Assembly (NCBI GenBank): GCA_947476485.1
Contig: CANJQU010000013.1
Coordinates: forward strand, 1-64,000
DNA: 64,000 nucleotides
Reading direction: 5' to 3'
DNA from: Chitinophagaceae bacterium
GTDB lineage: Bacteria; Bacteroidota; Bacteroidia; Chitinophagales; Chitinophagaceae
Part shown: positions 25,553 through 35,600 of the stretch, piece by piece
How positions within the stretch are numbered: position 1 is the first letter of the stretch
Layout: each line of letters begins with the position of its first letter
Position numbers and translations under genes: made by a program
The notes under the pieces: generated by a model
What the model was told of the DNA's origin: nothing
The model's database searches: none
Seen by the model: only the letters and a program-made list of their open reading frames with translations

Positions 25553-26698
25553 ATGGAGCAGGTAGTTAAGAAAGGTTTGTTTATCCTGGTTTTCACCGTT
25601 TTGCTGCTGCCGTGGCTACAGCAAAACGTATTCTTTATAGATTGCGGGAGCATGCGGGGTTATTTCACGGAGGCTCCGGAGGCAACCCTTTCCGTGAAGA
25701 ACTGGTTTAAAGATTCTTTACAGATACAGGAGACCAATTATGTAAATGACCACTTCGGCTTACGACAATACTCGCTGAGGCTGAACGGGCAGATAGACTA
25801 TACTTTATTTCAGAAGATGGACTATAGCGGCGCTGTGCTGGGGAGTGATAATTACCTTTATTATGCAAACTATATAGAGGCATATTATGGTCTTGATTAT
25901 GTTGGTTATGACCCGTTGTATGACCAGGCAAGGAAATTAAAAGCGCTGCAGGATACATTTGCCAAAATGGGGAAGCTGATCGTTGCAGTGTATGCCCCGT
26001 GCAAGGCATGGTTTTACCCGGAGCATATACCCATGCAATGGAGATCATCCAAGGTGCGCCCCAATAATTATAAGACATGCGTGCGGATTGGGGATTCATT
26101 GGGCGTGAAGCAAATTGACCTTAACCGGTGGTATCTATCCCTAAAGGACACCAGCAAAGAAGTGCTGTACCCCAAGTGGGGCATACACTGGAGCAACTAT
26201 GGCTCGATCCTGGCGATGGATACGATCGTCAGGTATATAGAACAGGCGCAGCATATACATATGCCGCATCCCACATGGACAAAGGTTGTGCACACTACCG
26301 AAGGCCGCGACCCGGACAACGACATTGGCAATACGCTGAACCTTCTGCTACCACCCAAGACGGACATATTCTGTTATCCCGAAGTGCATTTTAACACCGA
26401 TCAGCCGGTTACTAAACCAAACCTCATTTTTATAGGTGATAGCTATAGCATAAATTTTATCAGAACGGGTGTTATGCAGGGCGTGAGCGGTAAATGGCAG
26501 ATGTGGTTCGTTTTTAAGAAGGTTGTAGACAGCAGTAATTACATAAGCACTGCGTACACAATAATGGAAGGCTATGACTGGAAAAGCGAAATGAAAAAGG
26601 CAGATTGCATAGTGTTGCTGAATACCGCCAAGAATGCCAACATCCTGGCCAATGGGTTTATACAGGAAGCATACGCGTATTATTTTCCAGGGAGGTAA
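25553..26698 (+). CDS. AlgJ/AlgX-like SGNH O-acetyltransferase, paralogue 2
   Basis: This 381-residue paralogue of the preceding gene has the same plan: N-terminal membrane helix, DHFGLRQYSLRLNGQIDYTLF, VYAPCKAWFYPEHIP, the GIHWSNYGSILAMD motif and the nucleophile block IFIGDSYSINF. It also has Gly in place of the usual Asp before I-HW. Two non-identical transferases behind one MBOAT suggests two acceptor sites or a division of labour. The reaction is inferred from the family. Confidence 0.82.
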   Translation: MEQVVKKGLFILVFTVLLLPWLQQNVFFIDCGSMRGYFTEAPEATLSVKNWFKDSLQIQETNYVNDHFGLRQYSLRLNGQIDYTLFQKMDYSGAVLGSDNYLYYANYIEAYYGLDYVGYDPLYDQARKLKALQDTFAKMGKLIVAVYAPCKAWFYPEHIPMQWRSSKVRPNNYKTCVRIGDSLGVKQIDLNRWYLSLKDTSKEVLYPKWGIHWSNYGSILAMDTIVRYIEQAQHIHMPHPTWTKVVHTTEGRDPDNDIGNTLNLLLPPKTDIFCYPEVHFNTDQPVTKPNLIFIGDSYSINFIRTGVMQGVSGKWQMWFVFKKVVDSSNYISTAYTIMEGYDWKSEMKKADCIVLLNTAKNANILANGFIQEAYAYYFPGR

Positions 26699-26967
26699 GC
26701 AGCTACCTATTGCGATCCACGTTGTCCATTGCCGTCTGTGCTTCCGGTTACAAACTGATTAACTCATCCTGACATTACTGTGCTTAGCGGCAGGGGCGCC
26801 AGGCTAATGCTTTGCCGCAACCCTGGCTTGTCTGAAACACTGTTTATACCATTTCTCTATTGCCGAATTGTCAAATTGAATATTTTCTGTACGAAAAATG
26901 TGACGTAATGGCACTACATTTAACATGGTTTAGATTTTGCTACCCTTAAAATAAAGAAAAACAATTT

Positions 26968-27681
26968 ATGGATCAGAACGAATTTCGCAAGTACGCCATA
27001 AAACATCATGGCATCAGTAGTTTAACTGTTGACAGTTATACTTCATCACTGAATAAAAAAATGCCCGTCGGCCTAACGCCCTACATCATAGAGGAGCGCC
27101 CGATGAATGTGGCTTCCATGGACGTGTTCTCGCGTTTGATGATGGACCGTATTATCTTCCTTGGCGAGGGTATCAATGATTATGTGGCCAATATTGTTAC
27201 GGCCCAGTTACTCTTCCTTGAGAGCACAGACCGCACCCGTGATATACAGATGTACCTGAACAGCCCGGGTGGCAGTGTATATGCAGGTCTTGGTATCTAT
27301 GACACCATGCAGATCATTAACCCTGATGTATCTACGATATGCACAGGCATTGCAGCCTCAATGGCGGCGGTACTTATGTGCGCCGGCAGTAAGGGCAAAA
27401 GGACCGCACTGAAACATAGCCGTGTGATGATACACCAGCCGCTGGGTGGAGCTGAAGGACAGGCGAGCGACATAGAGATCACTGCCCGTGAGATCGGGAA
27501 GCTGAAAAAGGAACTGTATGAGATCATAGCGCTCCACAGTGGCCAGAAACTGAGCAAAGTAGAAAAAGACAGTGACCGCGATTACTGGATGACTGCTGCT
27601 GAAGCTAAGGAATATGGTATGGTAGACGAGGTGCTGGAACGCAACCCTCGTAAGGCAGGACCAGCTCCGGACGCTAAATAA
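26968..27681 (+). CDS. clpP: ATP-dependent Clp protease proteolytic subunit
   Basis: This 237-residue serine protease subunit has nucleophile Ser131 in GIAASMAAVLM, His156 in SRVMIHQPLGG and the likely Asp201 in KVEKDSDRDYWM. MYLNSPGGSVYAGLGIYDTM is also typical. The N-terminus is longer than in E. coli, with about 45 extra residues (MDQNEFRKYAIKHHGIS...), as is usual for this phylum. It degrades proteins fed by ClpX or ClpA/C, neither of which is in the window. A strong terminator follows at 27727-27766. Confidence 0.95.
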   Translation: MDQNEFRKYAIKHHGISSLTVDSYTSSLNKKMPVGLTPYIIEERPMNVASMDVFSRLMMDRIIFLGEGINDYVANIVTAQLLFLESTDRTRDIQMYLNSPGGSVYAGLGIYDTMQIINPDVSTICTGIAASMAAVLMCAGSKGKRTALKHSRVMIHQPLGGAEGQASDIEITAREIGKLKKELYEIIALHSGQKLSKVEKDSDRDYWMTAAEAKEYGMVDEVLERNPRKAGPAPDAK

Positions 27682-27689
27682 TTAATTTG

Positions 27690-27707
27690 TCCCGATAGCT
27701 ATCGGGA
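27690..27707. repeat. 18-bp perfect palindrome downstream of clpP
   Basis: TCCCGATAGCTATCGGGA, identical to the copy inside moaA at 9874-9891. Here it lies in the clpP 3' region, just before an AATTTGAAAATGC motif and the terminator. Confidence 0.8.
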
Positions 27708-27726
27708 TGAAGATGTGCTAATTTGA

Positions 27727-27766
27727 AAATGCCCCCATTTTGCAGAAAAATGAGGGCATTTTTTTA
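27727..27766. terminator. Terminator between clpP and pdxA
   Basis: AAAATGCCCCCATTTT pairs with AAAATGAGGGCATTTT (one C-A mismatch) around a GCAGA-type loop and is followed by a run of seven T. It serves clpP; the A-rich left arm could also serve the convergent pdxA. Confidence 0.85.
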
Positions 27767-27801
27767 TGAACGTATTTTCAAATTCGCATATTTTCAAATT
27801 A

Positions 27802-28878
27802 TTACGCAGTTTCTTCTTCTTTCTCTTTTTCTATACGGCCCCTTCTGAGCGGATTGGCAGTATTGTCGGCATATTCCTGCCTCTGGCGGAGGAGATCGAG
27901 GCACTGGAATACAGCTTCGTGGAATGAAGTTGCATCTGCGATGTTCTTTCCTGCTATGTCGAATGCAGTTCCATGGTCCGGTGAGGTTCGGATGATGGGC
28001 AGGCCAGCGGTGTAATTAACGCCATCGCCCTGGGCGAGTGTTTTAAAGCCTACGAGGCCCTGGTCGTGATACATAGCCAATACTGCATCGAACTGCGTAT
28101 AGCTGCCGTGACCAAAGAACGCATCTGCGCTATAAGGGCCAAAGACCAGTTGGCCACCTTGGCGTAACTGATCTACCAATGGCTTTATTATAGTTTGCTC
28201 TTCGTTGCCTATCTGGCCTTCATCTCCAGCGTGGGGGTTAAGGCCCAGCACAGCGATCTTCGGTTTGTCAATACCAAAATCCTTTATCAGGGTTTCACGC
28301 AGTATCGCCAGCTTTGATTGCAGCAATTCTTTGGTTATGGAAGCCGCAACCTTTGAAATAGGCATGTGCTCTGTAGCCAGCGCCACACGGATGTTCTTGC
28401 TGTATAGTATCATCAGCACATCCTTCGCGCCAAATTTTTCTTTGAAATAGGGCGTATGTCCGGTGAACGGAAAATCGGGGATATTAGTGTTGCTTTTGTG
28501 AATAGGCGCGGTCACAATGGCATCCAACTGTCCGTCTTTGAGGCACTGGGTTGCTACCATCAGTGAGCGCAGGCCATACTTGCCACCGGCATCAGTGAGT
28601 ATGCCGGGCTGTATCGGAACCTCCTCGTCCCAGCAGTTGAAGATATTCACCTGCTTTGGATTGAGCTTGGTTAAGTCTTTCGTACTGGAAAAATTAAAAG
28701 TGTGTTCCGTTACAATGCGTCTGTAGTAATTGATCACCTTGTTAGATGCGAAAATCACCGGCGTACAGAGTTCCAGCATCCGGTTGTCAGAAAATGTCTT
28801 GATGATCACTTCCGTGCCTATGCCGTTGATGTCTCCCGTGGTGATACCGATAACCGGTTTGTCGTGATTTGGTTGCAT
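27802..28878 (-). CDS. pdxA: 4-hydroxythreonine-4-phosphate dehydrogenase
   Basis: This 358-residue enzyme of pyridoxal phosphate synthesis oxidises 4-phosphohydroxy-threonine using NAD. Visible family blocks are GITTGDINGIGTEVIIKTF, the metal/substrate segment FPFTGHTPYFKEKFG, LNPHAGDEGQIGNEE, GPYSADAFFGHGSYTQFDAVLAMYHDQGL and the C-terminal TSPDHGTAFDIAGKNIAD. The last 20 residues are a charged tail. It is separated by 56 bp from the aminopeptidase gene upstream, in the same direction. Confidence 0.94.
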   Translation of the reverse strand: MQPNHDKPVIGITTGDINGIGTEVIIKTFSDNRMLELCTPVIFASNKVINYYRRIVTEHTFNFSSTKDLTKLNPKQVNIFNCWDEEVPIQPGILTDAGGKYGLRSLMVATQCLKDGQLDAIVTAPIHKSNTNIPDFPFTGHTPYFKEKFGAKDVLMILYSKNIRVALATEHMPISKVAASITKELLQSKLAILRETLIKDFGIDKPKIAVLGLNPHAGDEGQIGNEEQTIIKPLVDQLRQGGQLVFGPYSADAFFGHGSYTQFDAVLAMYHDQGLVGFKTLAQGDGVNYTAGLPIIRTSPDHGTAFDIAGKNIADATSFHEAVFQCLDLLRQRQEYADNTANPLRRGRIEKEKEEETA

Positions 28879-28934
28879 ATTTAAGTCAAAAGTTAAAAGT
28901 CAGAACCTAAAAGTACACAAAGTTAGAGCGCTTT

Positions 28935-30374
28935 CTAAGCTTTGCCATAATGGGTTAAAAAGTCCAGGAGCATGCGCATGCCGTATGCGGTGCCGCCTAT
29001 TGTCTGGTATCCTTTTTTAGATGTCGCGAAGGAAACACCTGCAATATCGAAATGCATCCATGGATAGTCGGTGAAATGTTCGAGGAATTTCCCCGCGGTC
29101 ATTGCGCCGCCCGAAGGGCCACCAACGTTCTTGATATCTGCGATGTCTGACTTTATCTGGTCACCATATTCGTCCCATAAAGGAAATTCTACAAGCCGTT
29201 CGTATTGACGGTTACCGCTGTCGCGGAATGCCTTCTTTGTTTCATCGGATGCGGTACCCATGCAAACGATACCATGCTCGCCCACCGCTGCAGACGCCGC
29301 GCCCGTGAGCGTAGCGAAATCCACCACCAGCTCGGGCTTGTAGCGTTTTGCCCATTCCAGTGCATCGCCAAGGATCATGCGGCCTTCGGCATCGGTGTTC
29401 AACACTTCTACCGTTTTGCCGCTCATCATGGTTATTACATCACCGGGAACATAGGCTTCCTGGCCCGGGCGGTTATCTGTGGCCGGTACAAGCGCTATGA
29501 CATGGAGCGGCAACTGTAATTTTGCTATGGCATACATGGTTCCGCCTACTAAAGCGGCGCCGCTCATGTCGCTTTTCATGCGGTCCATAGAGTTGAGCGT
29601 AGGTTTCAGAGACAGGCCACCAGTGTCATACACCACGCCCTTGCCTACGAGTACGATCGGTTTTTTGTTCAGCGCTTTTTTGGGCACATACTCCATTATG
29701 GTGAATGTAGGCGGCTGTATGCTGCCACGGTTCACAGACAGCAGGCCGCCCATTTTTTCCTTTTCTATCCTGGCTTTATTGAAAATTGTCACTTTGAACC
29801 CGCCTTCCTTGCCCATTGCGGCGATCTCTTTAGAAAGCTGCTCGGCCGACAAAAAGCTAAGTGGCTCATTTACCAGGGTGCGCACTTTATATATGGCGTC
29901 AACGGTTGTGGCGAGCTGTGCTACCTCTTTTACAGTGGCTGAAGTCTTGGTGAAATAGATGCGGGACAGGGTATTGGTTATTTTTTTTGCATCGGTAGTG
30001 CGGTATTTCAGAAACTGGTAATTGGCCAGCGCCATACCTTCTGCTAACAGGATTGCAGCACCGGGAGTAGCAGACAAATTGCCTATCGTCAGTTCGTCCA
30101 GCTTGTGCTTGTTGCAAATGGCACATAATTCTGCGCCGGCCTTACGGCAGGCATCAAAAGTTTGTGTTTCTGTCTTCTTGCTTTTGAGCATGTATATAAA
30201 GACAAAACCGCCCGCACGTGGTAAAGTGATCGTCGTATGTTCGGCCCCGAGCGACGTATTTATAAAAGTGAGCTCATCCTTGGTAAGACCAGAAATGCTG
30301 CCCAGTTTCTTTTCATCGTCAATTATCCAGGCTTCATTTTTGCCTGCTTGTTTTTGCTGTATTTTAAATTCCAT
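28935..30374 (-). CDS. Leucyl aminopeptidase (M17 family)
   Basis: This 479-residue di-zinc aminopeptidase has the family signature NTDAEGRMILGDALEW and the preceding active-site lysine block VLVGKGVVYDTGGLSLKPTLNSMDRMKSDMSGAALV. Other landmarks are VPATDNRPGQEAYVPGDV and FDIAGVSF. It removes N-terminal residues from peptides in the cytoplasm. The C-terminal catalytic domain is complete and the N-terminal domain is divergent, as usual for the family. Confidence 0.93.
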   Translation of the reverse strand: MEFKIQQKQAGKNEAWIIDDEKKLGSISGLTKDELTFINTSLGAEHTTITLPRAGGFVFIYMLKSKKTETQTFDACRKAGAELCAICNKHKLDELTIGNLSATPGAAILLAEGMALANYQFLKYRTTDAKKITNTLSRIYFTKTSATVKEVAQLATTVDAIYKVRTLVNEPLSFLSAEQLSKEIAAMGKEGGFKVTIFNKARIEKEKMGGLLSVNRGSIQPPTFTIMEYVPKKALNKKPIVLVGKGVVYDTGGLSLKPTLNSMDRMKSDMSGAALVGGTMYAIAKLQLPLHVIALVPATDNRPGQEAYVPGDVITMMSGKTVEVLNTDAEGRMILGDALEWAKRYKPELVVDFATLTGAASAAVGEHGIVCMGTASDETKKAFRDSGNRQYERLVEFPLWDEYGDQIKSDIADIKNVGGPSGGAMTAGKFLEHFTDYPWMHFDIAGVSFATSKKGYQTIGGTAYGMRMLLDFLTHYGKA

Positions 30375-30558
30375 GCTGTTATAATTTCAATGGGCGAAGG
30401 TAACTATTATCTAATTCTGGAATTGGGAATTTGTTGTTTGGAATTTGGATTGGTCCATTGACGTCCGTGATGTGAATTTTGAATCAGATATAGCAAAGTG
30501 AAGATTTTTTGATTTGTTTTAACTGCATAGGATTCTAATTAGAATTAACTTTGCTGCA

Positions 30559-31383
30559 ATGGCTCACAGATCAGCGCCCAAATCCCGTCCTTCGCCGCGA
30601 GAGGATTCATATGGACAACTTAAGAAAAGTCTCGGCCAGCATTTTCTGCATGACGAGAATGTATGCCGCAAGATAGTGGAGCATGTGACGCATACTCCCG
30701 GCATGCGGCTGCTTGAAGTGGGACCGGGTGGGGGAGCCCTGACCAAGTACCTGTTGCAATGGGGTGATGCGGAGTATAAAGCAATAGAGATCGACCATGA
30801 AAAGGTCGCGTACCTGAAGAAAACTTATCCGCAGCTGCAGGATAAGATCATTATGCAGGATATTCTCCAGGCAGATGCTCCATTTGATCAGGATTTTACT
30901 GTAGTGGGCAATTTTCCTTACAATATTTCTTCTCCTATCCTGTTCAAGGTGCTGGATTGGGAGCCGGAGGTAAATGAAGTGATCGGAATGTTTCAGAAAG
31001 AGGTGGCGCTGCGGGTGGCCTCCGGACCGGGCTCAAAGGTATATGGCATACTAAGTGTGCTGATGCAGGCGTTCTACAAGGTAACTTACCTGTTCGATGT
31101 GAATGAAAACTGTTTTACCCCTCCTCCTAAGGTGATGAGCGGGGTCTTGCGGTTCACCAACATGCACAATCCCCACTGTATCGAAGACAAAAGAAGGTTT
31201 ATCAATATAGTCAAAGCCGCATTTAACCAAAGACGCAAGACACTAAGGAATGCTTTGAAAAGCACGCTGCCGGCAGAAGCCCTCTCTGATCCGCTCATGG
31301 ATAAAAGGGCGGAGCAGTTGTCTGTAGCAGAATTTGCAGGATTGTATAAAAAGTACGGTATTCAAAACACCAATGATGCCTGA
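30559..31383 (+). CDS. rsmA: 16S rRNA (adenine1518-N6/adenine1519-N6)-dimethyltransferase
   Basis: This 274-residue SAM-dependent methyltransferase (KsgA) has KKSLGQHFLHDENVCRKIV at the start, the SAM-binding motif LLEVGPGGGALTKYLL and the catalytic NFPYNISSPILFK. It dimethylates two adjacent adenines in the 3' hairpin of 16S rRNA during 30S assembly. The last codons overlap the start of the dehydrogenase gene, pointing to coupled translation. Confidence 0.95.
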   Translation: MAHRSAPKSRPSPREDSYGQLKKSLGQHFLHDENVCRKIVEHVTHTPGMRLLEVGPGGGALTKYLLQWGDAEYKAIEIDHEKVAYLKKTYPQLQDKIIMQDILQADAPFDQDFTVVGNFPYNISSPILFKVLDWEPEVNEVIGMFQKEVALRVASGPGSKVYGILSVLMQAFYKVTYLFDVNENCFTPPPKVMSGVLRFTNMHNPHCIEDKRRFINIVKAAFNQRRKTLRNALKSTLPAEALSDPLMDKRAEQLSVAEFAGLYKKYGIQNTNDA

Positions 31384-32314
31384 CCGGGGAAAAGTATTGA
31401 TTGCAGCGCCCACCCATCCTGTGCTTATCGATGGGCTCAGTTCCATTGGTTATCAGTGCGTTTTGCATGAAGATATCTCGCAGGATATGGCTTATATGCT
31501 CATTGGAGATTGCACCGGTGTGATCACATCTACGCGGTTGCAACTGGATAAGGCACTGCTGGATTCCGCGAAGCAGTTACGGTGGGTCGGTCGTATGGGC
31601 TCGGGGATGGAGGTGGTTGACGTTGAATATGCTGCAATTAAGGGAGTTACGTGCTTCAGTAGCCCGGAAGGAAACTGCAACGCGGTTGGCGAGCACGCCC
31701 TTGGTATGCTGCTTGCGCTGATCAGGCGGATAACATGGAGCCAGAACGAAATAAATAAGGGCATTTGGCGCAGGGAAGAGAACCGTGGGATAGAAATTGA
31801 GGGCAAAACCATCGGGATCGTCGGATATGGGCATGCAGGGAGCTCTTTTGCCAAAAAACTACTGGGTTTTGATGCTCGAATTCTTGCATATGACAAGTAT
31901 AAACCAGAGGGGATACCTTCAAATATTATTAATACCAATCTGGACCAGATTTTTTCTGAAGCAGACATTGTAAGTTTCCATGTGCCGTTTGGCCCCGACA
32001 CATTGCACTATTTCAATGCCGATTTTATTGAGCGCATGCGGAAACCTTTCATACTCATCAATACGTCCCGCGGCACTGTAGTTGATACTGCGGCGCTGTA
32101 CCGGGGATTGCAGCAAAAAAAGGTGCTGGGCGCCTGCTTGGATGTATTTGAACAAGAGCCGCTTGCAGCCATGGATGCGGATTTACGGGATATTGTGGCA
32201 GATTTATCTGCATCACCAAACGTAGTGATTACGCCACATATAGCAGGCTACACCCATGAGGCATTGTATAAAATGAGCAAGGTACTTTTTGAAAAAATAA
32301 GCACTCAACTTTAA
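31373..32314 (+). CDS. D-2-hydroxyacid dehydrogenase (phosphoglycerate dehydrogenase-like)
   Basis: This is a 313-residue NAD-dependent dehydrogenase. It has a Rossmann motif GIVGYGHAGSSFAKKL, the substrate/NAD block LINTSRGTVVDTAALYRGL and LGACLDVFEQEP. The catalytic histidine lies in ITPHIAGYT. Overall it looks most like SerA-type enzymes lacking the regulatory ACT domain, so 3-phosphoglycerate is a likely but unproven substrate. The tandem ATGs at 31373 and 31376 sit inside the last rsmA codons, so translation is coupled. A start further upstream (31334, TTG) is less likely. Confidence 0.87.
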   Translation: MMPDRGKVLIAAPTHPVLIDGLSSIGYQCVLHEDISQDMAYMLIGDCTGVITSTRLQLDKALLDSAKQLRWVGRMGSGMEVVDVEYAAIKGVTCFSSPEGNCNAVGEHALGMLLALIRRITWSQNEINKGIWRREENRGIEIEGKTIGIVGYGHAGSSFAKKLLGFDARILAYDKYKPEGIPSNIINTNLDQIFSEADIVSFHVPFGPDTLHYFNADFIERMRKPFILINTSRGTVVDTAALYRGLQQKKVLGACLDVFEQEPLAAMDADLRDIVADLSASPNVVITPHIAGYTHEALYKMSKVLFEKISTQL

Positions 32315-32562
32315 GCCTGGGTTTCTTCGCGCAGCATCTGGTTTCCCTCCCACTTTTTACCTCCGATCATATACTATTGTTTTCTGCTAATATATAGGAT
32401 GTTAAATTTTTTTTTGAAAGTACCCAAGATTGTTTGCCCGTATTTCGTCTATATAAGCAGGGTCTCTTATTTTGATGGCTTTTGACATCTATCAACTTGA
32501 AATTAATATAAGAGTATTGAGGAAAATAAATTTGTTACGTGGTGTTTTTTAACAGATTTTTT

Positions 32563-32570
32563 TATCTTTA
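32563..32570 (+). promoter_or_regulatory. Candidate -7 element for the TonB receptor operon
   Basis: TATCTTTA matches the Bacteroidota -7 consensus TAnnTTTG at seven of eight positions, 34 bp before the receptor start. A TTTG lies upstream at 32531 but the spacing (28) is longer than usual, so the -33 element is uncertain. The rest of 32315-32604 is AT-rich with no gene. Confidence 0.35.
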
Positions 32571-32604
32571 CGCCTCATTTGCTAATAATTTATTAACACA
32601 GTAT

Positions 32605-35600
32605 ATGATACGTACATTACGTTACCTGCTTTTATTTGTATTTACAGGGCTGTCGGCCACCTCATTCGCACAGGGAATCTCGGGACGTGTATTGGATGAT
32701 AAGAAGGAGCCGATGATTAACGCCGTTGTCCAGGTTTTTTCATCAGGTAATATCCTTGTTGGCGGTAATGTTACCGATTACGATGGTAATTACCTCGTTA
32801 AGCCGCTTGATCCGGGCTATTATAAGGTGCTGGTAGTTTACCAGGGCTATGACTCTGTGATGATTACTGGCGTGCAGGTAATTCCCGGAACAGTTACTTC
32901 TGGTCAGAACTTTACCATGAAGAAGCCGAGTGGGAAGGAACTGAAGGGTGTAACGGTGGTGGAATACCGCAAGAAGCTTGTAAATATCGATAATCCGGGT
33001 GCGCGTGTAATGGATGCGACTGATATTGCAAAGGTGCCTACCAATTCGGTAGCTGACCTTGTTAGTGTGGGTAGTGGAGCTTATCAGAGCAGGCGTGGTA
33101 GTGATGTGAACATGGGTGGTGCGCGTACATCAGGTACCCAATACATAATTGACGGTGTGATGGTGCAGGGTACTGTTGGTATCAACATGTCTCAGTCATC
33201 GGTTGAGCAATTGGAAGTTATTACTTCAGGTATACCAGCCAACTATGGAGATGTATCCGGTGGTGTCGTAAATATAACAACCCGTGGCGCAGCTCCTAAA
33301 CTTACCGGAAATGTGCACCTGCAGCATTCCATTGACGGCTATAACAACAATCTCGTTAACTTCTCTATCGCCGGTCCTATATTCAAGAAGAAGATAGCCG
33401 GTGACAGCACGCATGCTGCTACAAAGAAAAATATTCTTGGTTTCTCGCTCAGCGGCGACTATTACTTAGACCACGACAGGTATCCTACCTATGACAAGCA
33501 ATATGTTGTAAAGGGCGATGTGTTGAAAAAACTTCTTGCTAATCCACTGCATGTTTCTACGGACAACGGAGGCAATCCAATATTTAACTATTCATCGGCA
33601 TATATATCGATGGACGATCTCGAAAAAGTGAAAATTCGTCCGCATAATGTAACAGAAGAAGTTCGTGTGAATGGTAAGCTTGATTTCGCAGTTGCTGAAA
33701 ATATGCACATTGCCGCGGGCGGAACATTTGATTATGAGAAGCAAGACCGTTACAGCCGTTACACGAATATGTTCGCATCTGCCGGAACTCCGGTAAATAA
33801 TACGACAACCGGCCGCGGATTTTTAAGGTTTACCCAGAAATTCGGTAAGATCGGAGACACCAGTCACAGCATTATCTCAAATGCGTATTACTCCGTTCAG
33901 GCTGATTACCAGCTCATCAATCAGGAAACTGAAGATAAGGAGTTCAAGAAGAACATCTTTAATTATGCCTACAATGGAACGTTTACTCAAACCAGGGCGC
34001 CTATTTATTTTGCAAACCAGACGGACTCGCTGAGTAAAAAAACCGGAACAGTATTGTTTGGTACACGGTCTACAGGTATTAACTATACACCATCAAACCT
34101 GAACCCGAATCTGTCGGCATATACCAGCCAGTTATATCGTTCGTTCGGGAGCACATTGCCAACAACGATGCAGCAGATACAATTCTACTCAGGCCTTGCT
34201 AATGGTGATGAGCCAGGAGCTACTTACAGTGCAGGTGGTGTTGGTCTTTTTGCAAGCCCGGGCACTACCCAGAACTATTACTTTAACTTCACCTCAAACC
34301 AGTATGCACTTACGGTTGATGCATCATTCGACCTGCTCGTTGGTAAAACAAAGCACGCCATCGGATTTGGCCTATACTACCAGCAGCGTATACAAAGACA
34401 ATTCTATGTTTACGGCAATGCAGGCGGACCTAACTCATTGTGGTCATTGATGAGGGGCTTGGTTAGCAGTGTAGATAATGGTAACCTGAAACTTGACAAA
34501 ACTCACCCGATATTCCGTGTGAATGGTGTTGACTACACGTATTCGAAAGATGCGAAAGGTAATCCGGTATACACCGACCCATCCGGTAATGTTAAGAATA
34601 TCATCCCGGGCACGAACGATACAATTTTATACAATTACCAGAACATCGGCAATTCTACGTTTGACAAGAACCTGAGAGCTAAATTGGGACTTAACAGCAC
34701 AACAGATATCAATATCGATGCGCTCGCTCCTTCTACTTTCTCGCTGAATATGTTCTCAGCAGACGAACTGCTCGCAGGTGGTAATCCATATGTCGGATAT
34801 TTTGGCTATACCTACACTGGCGGTGTACAAACCGGCACAGTTAACTTTAATGACTACTGGACGAAAAAGGATGCAAACGGTAATTTTACACGCCCTATCG
34901 GCGCTTTCAGCCCTAACTATATAGCCGGTTACCTGATGGATAACTTTATATACAAGGACATACACTTTAACATAGGTATGCGTATTGAAAGGTATTCTGC
35001 TAATACTAAAGTGCTTATCGATCCTTATTCCTTATACCCTGAAACTTCTATTGGCCAGGTTGCCGGTACGAATAATCTTGAAAATCACGGGGCACACCCA
35101 GGTAACCTGAGTTCTGGTACTATTGTGTATGTTGACAATAATAACTCCACATCGCCAACTATCATCGGCTACCGTAACGGAAATAACTGGTATGATCCAA
35201 CCGGCAGGTATATCGAGGATCCATCGATACTGAAAGGATACTCCGGCGGCCGCGACCCTGAGCCATTGATACAGGCATCGCAGAGGAATGCTGATATCCA
35301 CGACTCTACGTTTAACCCGAATTTGTCTTTTACAGACTACAATCCCGCGGTTACAATCATGCCACGTTTATCATTCTCTTTCCCGATATCAGATGTTGCA
35401 GATTTTTATGCGCACTATGATATATATTCCCAAAGGCCTTACCCTACTTCATTGGGTATAGCTACACCATATGATTATTTTTATCTGCAGGAGCACGCGA
35501 TCCAGGGTGCAGTTATCGGCAATCCTAACCTGAGGCCGCAGCAAACTTACGATTACGAAGTTGGTTTCCAGCAGAAGGTGAGCAAGTCATCTGCACTTAC

